From contig JAUWQP010000007.1 of assembly GCA_030611015.1 (NCBI GenBank), positions 1 through 35,151 of the forward strand: DNA of 35,151 nt. The letters are read 5' to 3'. Position 1 is the first letter of the stretch, and each line of letters starts with the position of its first letter. Below are positions 31,791 to 35,151 of the stretch, piece by piece. The notes beneath the pieces were generated by a model, which was not told the origin of the DNA, made no database searches, and was given only the letters and a program-made list of their open reading frames with translations. The position numbers and the translations under genes are program-made. Origin of the DNA: Chloroflexota bacterium. GTDB lineage: Bacteria; Chloroflexota; Dehalococcoidia; GIF9; AB-539-J10.

Positions 31791-32054
31791 TTAATCCCCT
31801 GCCTGATAATACTCTTTTGTGGACACTAACTTATATTCCCCATCAAAATCACCTATGTCAAACTCATTACCAAGATAAATCAATTCTTTATCCTTGAGTG
31901 CTGGCCTTCTTTGTTGGTGCTCATCATTGATACAGCAAGTAATCCAAGACTCTTTATTCAGGATGGCATCATGCCACGCACTCCAACAACGCTTGCAGAA
32001 ATACCCCTTTGGATTCTCGGTTACAAATTCTTGTTGGCAAATACAACAACGCAT
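31791..32054 (-). CDS. Small zinc-ribbon protein, unknown
   Basis: 87 aa. Cysteines at CCICQ, FCKRCW and the CC near residue 40 suggest one or two zinc sites. The C-terminal 40 residues are acidic. No family recognised. AAGGT lies some 9 nt before the ATG. The terminator-like hairpin follows immediately. Confidence 0.5.
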   Translation of the reverse strand: MRCCICQQEFVTENPKGYFCKRCWSAWHDAILNKESWITCCINDEHQQRRPALKDKELIYLGNEFDIGDFDGEYKLVSTKEYYQAGD

Positions 32055-32263
32055 TCACTTTTATACCTTGTGATATTTGCTTCTGTGTAAAATAACCTCT
32101 CCCTACCTTTAATTAAAAATATTCTGAAAAAGTGATAGAAATGCCGCTGCCAGCGGAAATTTTGCGTTCAAAATGGTGACTCTAGACTCTCAAGCAGGGT
32201 TAAAAAGGGGGTATTTTTACCTATTTGCCAAAGCTAAAGGTGTCATTAAACCACCCAAAAATC

Positions 32264-32437
32264 TTATTTTTGCTTATTTTCGAGCCAATTAAGAACTGCG
32301 TCTCTCAAGAATACTTTTCTATTGCCACCCAACGATACACAAGGCAAACCTTGCTTGGTCAAGCGTGTGAGCTTATTACTACTAATATTTAATAGCTTCG
32401 CCAGATCCATGGAACTCAGAATTGCATTGATTTCCAT
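32264..32437 (-). CDS. Excisionase-like helix-turn-helix protein
   Basis: 57 aa, too short for the ORF track. MEINAILSSMDLAKLLNISS, then NKLTRLTKQGLPCVSLGGNRKVFLRDAVLNWLENK: a MerR-type/excisionase HTH (HTH_17-like) with the typical helix-turn-helix, G.P...+G...+V....V..W+ ending. GAGG lies upstream of ATG 32437. The preceding gene stops 4 nt before this start, so they are co-translated. With the integrase at the other end of the island it is a good candidate for Xis. Confidence 0.75.
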   Translation of the reverse strand: MEINAILSSMDLAKLLNISSNKLTRLTKQGLPCVSLGGNRKVFLRDAVLNWLENKQK

Positions 32438-32440
32438 ATC

Positions 32441-32851
32441 CTACCTCAAGTCGTTCCTACCGCATTCCGTCATTTCCGTCTTTTCAGAAGCGTAGATTGG
32501 TCTAGTATCAACAGGTTCAGGTTTGCAATGGCTACACTCAGAGGATACATCCTTAATAGTCCTGCCCAGTTTCTTGAGGGCAAGGTGATATATCTGCAAG
32601 TGTTCAGGCAGGTATTCCTCAATGATGTCTGGATTCCTCTTGTAATCCTCTGCGCTGACTATTGAGCGTAAAAGCAAATCCTTTTTTGCCTCAAGTAGGT
32701 GTTGTATTCTCAGGCAGCACCCACCACAAATGATTCCCAATGAATTCATTCCTACATCTTTCCTCTCCAACAAGGGACACTCAATATAAGTTTTTCTGAA
32801 CTGCTCTATAATCTTGCTGTGGTCTATCTGTTTTTCTAATTTACACTTCAT
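32441..32851 (-). CDS. Hypothetical Cys-containing protein
   Basis: 136 aa with Cys at CPLL, IICGGCCLRI and ECSHC: possible zinc binding. Mostly helical. Good GGAGGGTGAG site before the ATG. The stop is 4 nt before the excisionase-like start. Unrecognised; it may be an accessory of the mobile element. Confidence 0.55.
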   Translation of the reverse strand: MKCKLEKQIDHSKIIEQFRKTYIECPLLERKDVGMNSLGIICGGCCLRIQHLLEAKKDLLLRSIVSAEDYKRNPDIIEEYLPEHLQIYHLALKKLGRTIKDVSSECSHCKPEPVDTRPIYASEKTEMTECGRNDLR

Positions 32852-33025
32852 TTCTCACCCTCCAAACGAAGATTTGACAAGCACAAATTGCCTGCCCGAT
32901 TGAGAGCGAAGCAACAGCGGAAGCTCCGCCCTCTACAATTCTAGTAATGGAGTAAAGAACGCACCATTACACTCAAGGAGTGCTGGAGAAGCGGTGCGCC
33001 CGATGTTGAATGAGCTTAATGCTAC

Positions 33026-33442
33026 CTAGGCCACCAAGCTGAATTCCATAACCTTACCGTTTTTTATCAGATTCTTGCTCAAAGCTAATTCACACCCTCG
33101 ATACCATTTCTTACCAATGTAGTAAGCGGCACCACTATTTGTGTAAGGTTCAATCTTTGCTATACCACCAATGTTATGCCAACGACGCGCCCAAACTGAT
33201 GGTTTTTGTTCTTTTACTCCACTAAGCAGACAGTGATAATGCAGGTTATCACCTTCTTCTAACACCCTTACAAAATGAACTTGTCCATTCACTTCCTTTT
33301 CAAGCAAATGTAACCAGTGTTTTCTCCAAAGACGATTTGCTGTTCTAGGTGAGGTTGGATATTTGAAGGTAAAGGTAGCAAACCAATCCCACCTCGCCAG
33401 CGATTCAATCCATTCTCCATATGCATGTTCTGTTCTATTCAT
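33026..33442 (-). CDS. HUH-type Rep / replication-initiator-like protein
   Basis: 138 aa from ATG 33442 (GGAG 8 nt upstream; the track start is a GTG 12 codons earlier). Motifs: WDWFATFTFKYPTSPRTANR (motif 1), LHYHCLLSG (HUH metal-binding motif 2), and SGAAYYIGKK with Tyr candidates for the nicking residue (motif 3). This pattern matches small rolling-circle Rep proteins. It is shorter than many Reps and lacks a helicase domain. Iteron-like repeats lie just upstream of the gene, as expected for a rep-origin unit. Confidence 0.7.
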   Translation of the reverse strand: MNRTEHAYGEWIESLARWDWFATFTFKYPTSPRTANRLWRKHWLHLLEKEVNGQVHFVRVLEEGDNLHYHCLLSGVKEQKPSVWARRWHNIGGIAKIEPYTNSGAAYYIGKKWYRGCELALSKNLIKNGKVMEFSLVA

Positions 33443-33543
33443 TCTATACTCCAATTTTAGTTTGTGGGGATTCCTCACTTGCTCTCTACCATCAACCTCT
33501 TCATCCCTTCTCTGTGATAATAGACATAGTAATAGCGTTGCCA

Positions 33544-33602
33544 GACGTGGTAGATGAACGTTGAGAGGGACGTTATGATGGACGTATAGGTAATAACGTT
33601 AA
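33544..33602. repeat. Iteron-like ACGT repeats
   Basis: Five ACGT cores at 33545, 33558, 33570, 33582 and 33596, spaced 13, 12, 12 and 14 nt. Their contexts are similar (GACGT/AACGT followed by T or A). Confidence 0.6.
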
Positions 33603-33681
33603 GAGAAGAGATTGATGTGATCTATTGAAGGGTATCAGGAGATACAAGTGGATTAGCACCACTCATTCATAATTGTTTATA

Positions 33682-33744
33682 GTGATTGACGACCATAGCA
33701 GGCTACGGGAGCACTCAGTCACTAGGGACTTATAGGTCAATCAC
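33682..33744. repeat. 9-bp inverted repeat in the putative origin
   Basis: GTGATTGAC at 33682-33690 and GTCAATCAC at 33736-33744 with a 45-nt spacer. Confidence 0.55.
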
Positions 33745-33937
33745 ATTTGGTAGTTGATGGACTTATTCATTAGGGAAATTTTCCTCTCTACTATATATAT
33801 TACCATCTCAGGCGTAAGTCTTCCCAAAAAATCACGTATGACTTGTAAAAAATTTGCTAAATTTCGTGAAAAATGGCGTTTACATCAAACCCCTACTAGC
33901 GTTATTATAGCCAGGCAGTTCAATAGGAGGTTTGGTA

Positions 33938-34207
33938 ATGAAGAACGAGTATATAACTTTTGAGCAAGCAGATAGATTGAAACGGAGGATGCCAAAGAGT
34001 GAGGTAGCAAAGGAATTTGAGTCCTACGTCAAGGAATTACCGCAGGGACAAGTCGGACAAATCACAGTTGATAAGCAAGACAGCATCAAAGCAAATACTG
34101 CAAAAGCGAGGCTTATTCGGGCAAGTAAAGCACTAGCAGTAACATTGCAAACTAAACGAGTCGGGAATGTAATCCAGTATTGGAGAAAGGGTGAAGAGCC
34201 ACGCTGA
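33938..34207 (+). CDS. Small basic protein, unknown
   Basis: 89 aa from ATG 33938 behind AGGAGG. Basic and helical (RLKRRMPKSEVAKEFESYVK, KARLIRASKALAV). It may bind DNA and belong to the mobile element, but no family is recognised. The longer track start (33932) uses a codon before the ribosome-binding spacing. Confidence 0.55.
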   Translation: MKNEYITFEQADRLKRRMPKSEVAKEFESYVKELPQGQVGQITVDKQDSIKANTAKARLIRASKALAVTLQTKRVGNVIQYWRKGEEPR

Positions 34208-34234
34208 GGTTTCCAAAAACACCGAGAGGATATT

Positions 34235-34342
34235 ATGCACAGAACAACACAACAAGACAGCTTTGTAAGAAATCAGGACGGAACTCTAGGATTCTACAGC
34301 AATCCCATAACAGGTTGCCTGAACGGGTGTCCTATACACTAG
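34235..34342 (+). pseudogene. N-terminal remnant of a phage-type radical-SAM-like (Gp37/Gp68-like) protein
   Basis: 35 aa, MHRTTQQDSFVRNQDGTLGF, ending NPITGCLNGCPIH. The NPITGCLxGCPYCY motif is the cluster-binding start of a phage-associated radical-SAM-like family, but the YCY part is lost and a TAG follows. It has a ribosome-binding site (GAGAGGA). It is either a decayed gene or, less likely, a short peptide. Confidence 0.5.
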
Positions 34343-34368
34343 ATATGATACAGCCTATCAGCCTAGCC

Positions 34369-34390
34369 TATTCTAGCCTAGCCTAGAATA
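34369..34390. repeat. TAGCC-rich repeat with 8-bp perfect hairpin
   Basis: TATTCTAG (34369-34376), loop CCTAGC, CTAGAATA (34383-34390). The surrounding 34352-34390 is built of CAGCCTA/TAGCC units. Confidence 0.7.
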
Positions 34391-34443
34391 CTACTGTTAT
34401 CGTAGATAACACCACATTTCTATATGTGCTGAAACTCACATCG

Positions 34444-34872
34444 CTACTTCAGTGCTGCAGCCGTACTCTCAAAGAGATAAAGAAAGAAACTCTCAAACGC
34501 TGCGTCAGAGAAGGTATCCATTAAAAATTCAAACTTTTCCGTTAGGACTGGGTCTCCAATAGCCATAATTTGGTCTCGCCATTCAAGAAAATAATTCATA
34601 GCCCCAGCCTCTGTCATTTCATCAAATTCACCTCCAAAAGCTGGTACAAAAATGCCCGCAATAATCTCCATTCTAGCTCTAGCTTCCTCTAGAGTCTCGT
34701 CAATTTCGGTCAGCTCCGCCTCAGTGTCGGTCAGCTCCGCCTCAGTGTTCGCCAGTTCCGCTTCGGTGCTCGCCAACTCAGCCTTGGTGTCATTTAACAT
34801 CCAAAACCCAACACCTGTGGAAGCAGCGAGTAGCACAGCTACGACAGAAACAATTACAAGCCACGTTTTCAT
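34444..34872 (-). CDS. Membrane-anchored coiled-coil protein with heptad repeat
   Basis: 142 aa. N-terminal anchor (TWLVIVSVVAVLLAAS), then four near-perfect 7-residue repeats (AELASTE, AELANTE, AELTDTE, AELTEID) forming an acidic coiled coil, and a helical C-terminal domain. GAGGAGGTGAT precedes the ATG. Unknown function; an extracytoplasmic or membrane-tethered stalk protein is likely. Confidence 0.7.
   Translation of the reverse strand: MKTWLVIVSVVAVLLAASTGVGFWMLNDTKAELASTEAELANTEAELTDTEAELTEIDETLEEARARMEIIAGIFVPAFGGEFDEMTEAGAMNYFLEWRDQIMAIGDPVLTEKFEFLMDTFSDAAFESFFLYLFESTAAALK
34701..34786. repeat. Four tandem 21-bp coding repeats
   Basis: DNA units such as GTGTCGGTCAGCTCCGCCTC recur every 21 nt and encode the heptads of the coiled coil. 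Units differ by a few bases. Confidence 0.75.
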
Positions 34873-34951
34873 TCAATCACCTCCTCTTTGTTTAATATAT
34901 CCTATAAGATATTAGAATAGACGAATGAAGAAGCATTGTCAATAACTCTCT

Positions 34952-35151
34952 TCACTTCAACTTAAGGTTCTCTTGTTTGTTATCTTCATTTGCTAATGTC
35001 TCAATATTGTCAACAAACCATAAGCTATTCTTTTCGTGCCAGAATGTTTCCCCCAATTCGTTTTCGGTTATTTCTCTTATTATGTCTTCACCCTCATGAC
35101 CAAAAGGTGTATGGCCTAAATCATGTCCTATTGCTATAGCATCAGTTAAGT
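34952..35151 (-). pseudogene. HD-domain dGTPase-like protein, truncated C-terminus (partial at window edge)
   Basis: 65 codons are visible to the right edge. They include [19 protein letters not shown], the HD metal-binding motif of dNTP triphosphohydrolases (dGTPase family), and [13 protein letters not shown], the next conserved segment. A stop follows only about 20 residues later, whereas family members continue for over 200. The gene therefore looks truncated; alternatively a short variant exists. Its 5' part is outside the window. Confidence 0.65.

Larger units (their letters stand above)
33443..33937. other. 495-nt non-coding region upstream of rep, putative origin
   Basis: No gene supported. 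It contains the ACGT-centred repeats (33544-33602), a 9-bp inverted repeat (33682-33744), TATATATATTA near 33792 and AT-rich DNA before the 33938 gene. Position between a divergent rep and the plus-strand genes suits an origin of replication. Confidence 0.5.
22349..35151. mobile_element. Integrated genomic island at tRNA-Lys (right end outside the window)
   Basis: Starts directly after the tRNA with a tyrosine integrase. It contains Rep-like and excisionase-like genes, duplicated cargo, defence-type domains and truncated genes, and is visibly more AT-rich than the left part. I did not find a second copy of the tRNA 3' end before 35151, so the distal att site should lie beyond the window. Whether everything to the edge belongs to one element is inference. 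Confidence 0.7.

Noticed and set aside
33754-33963. 69-aa plus-strand ORF
   Set aside because: Weak start, odd composition, and its end overlaps the better supported 33938 gene.
22349-35151. CRISPR array
   Set aside because: No regularly spaced direct repeats of 24-40 bp found; the repeats seen are single pairs or coding heptads.

Overview
The window looks like a chromosomal contig from an anaerobic bacterium, most likely a Chloroflexota/Dehalococcoidia-type lineage. This taxon call is inference, not a computed placement. It rests on a cooC-folD-fhs cluster (methyl branch of the Wood-Ljungdahl pathway plus a CODH nickel-insertion ATPase), rubrerythrin, a Crp/Fnr regulator beside a small dicluster ferredoxin, and the general style of the proteins. 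Several ORF-track starts are too long. I moved them to internal ATG codons with visible ribosome-binding sites, and I added genes too short or too oddly started for the track: rplU (ATT start), a metallothionein-like protein, an excisionase-like HTH protein, and several remnants.

Core region (1-13100). On the minus strand, cooC-folD-fhs (fhs cut by the window edge) form an operon. A LOG-family protein follows, then a ribosomal cluster rplU-rpmA-rpmE with a DUF1385 membrane protein and a flavin-reductase-like protein. hisA-hisI run on the minus strand and end at a clear terminator. Next comes a decayed stretch (about 6.9-8.7 kb) with an aminotransferase fragment fused to a broken clostripain-like (C11) peptidase. 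Then come trpS, a cupin, a macro-domain protein, an ICMT-like membrane methyltransferase, a frameshifted SAM methyltransferase and a small HNH protein.

Middle region (13100-22350). A few hypothetical genes are followed by an IS1595-family element. After it lies a sulfur/iron-sulfur block: rubrerythrin, then TusA-like, DsrE-like, an IscS-like protein and an IscU-MIP18 fusion, the last four tightly packed. The IscS-like protein keeps the sulfur-accepting cysteine but lacks the PLP lysine and the PLP-stacking histidine. A primary-type sigma factor, a ferredoxin, a Crp/Fnr regulator and two small Cys-rich proteins (one metallothionein-like) follow on the minus strand.

Accessory island (22349-35151, right end not reached). 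A tRNA-Lys(UUU) gene is followed at once by a tyrosine integrase. Beyond it is an AT-richer block of mostly minus-strand unknowns: an HUH Rep-like protein with iteron-like repeats upstream, an excisionase-like HTH protein, two duplicated small secreted peptides sharing a 40-bp upstream block, a HEPN-like protein, an HNH/zinc protein, and a tight five-gene operon (two winged-helix-like proteins, a PLD-like protein, a DNA methyltransferase remnant and a TIR/deoxyribosyltransferase-like protein). The island resembles an integrative element carrying a defence cargo. The best candidates for something new are that five-gene operon and the PLP-less IscS module.
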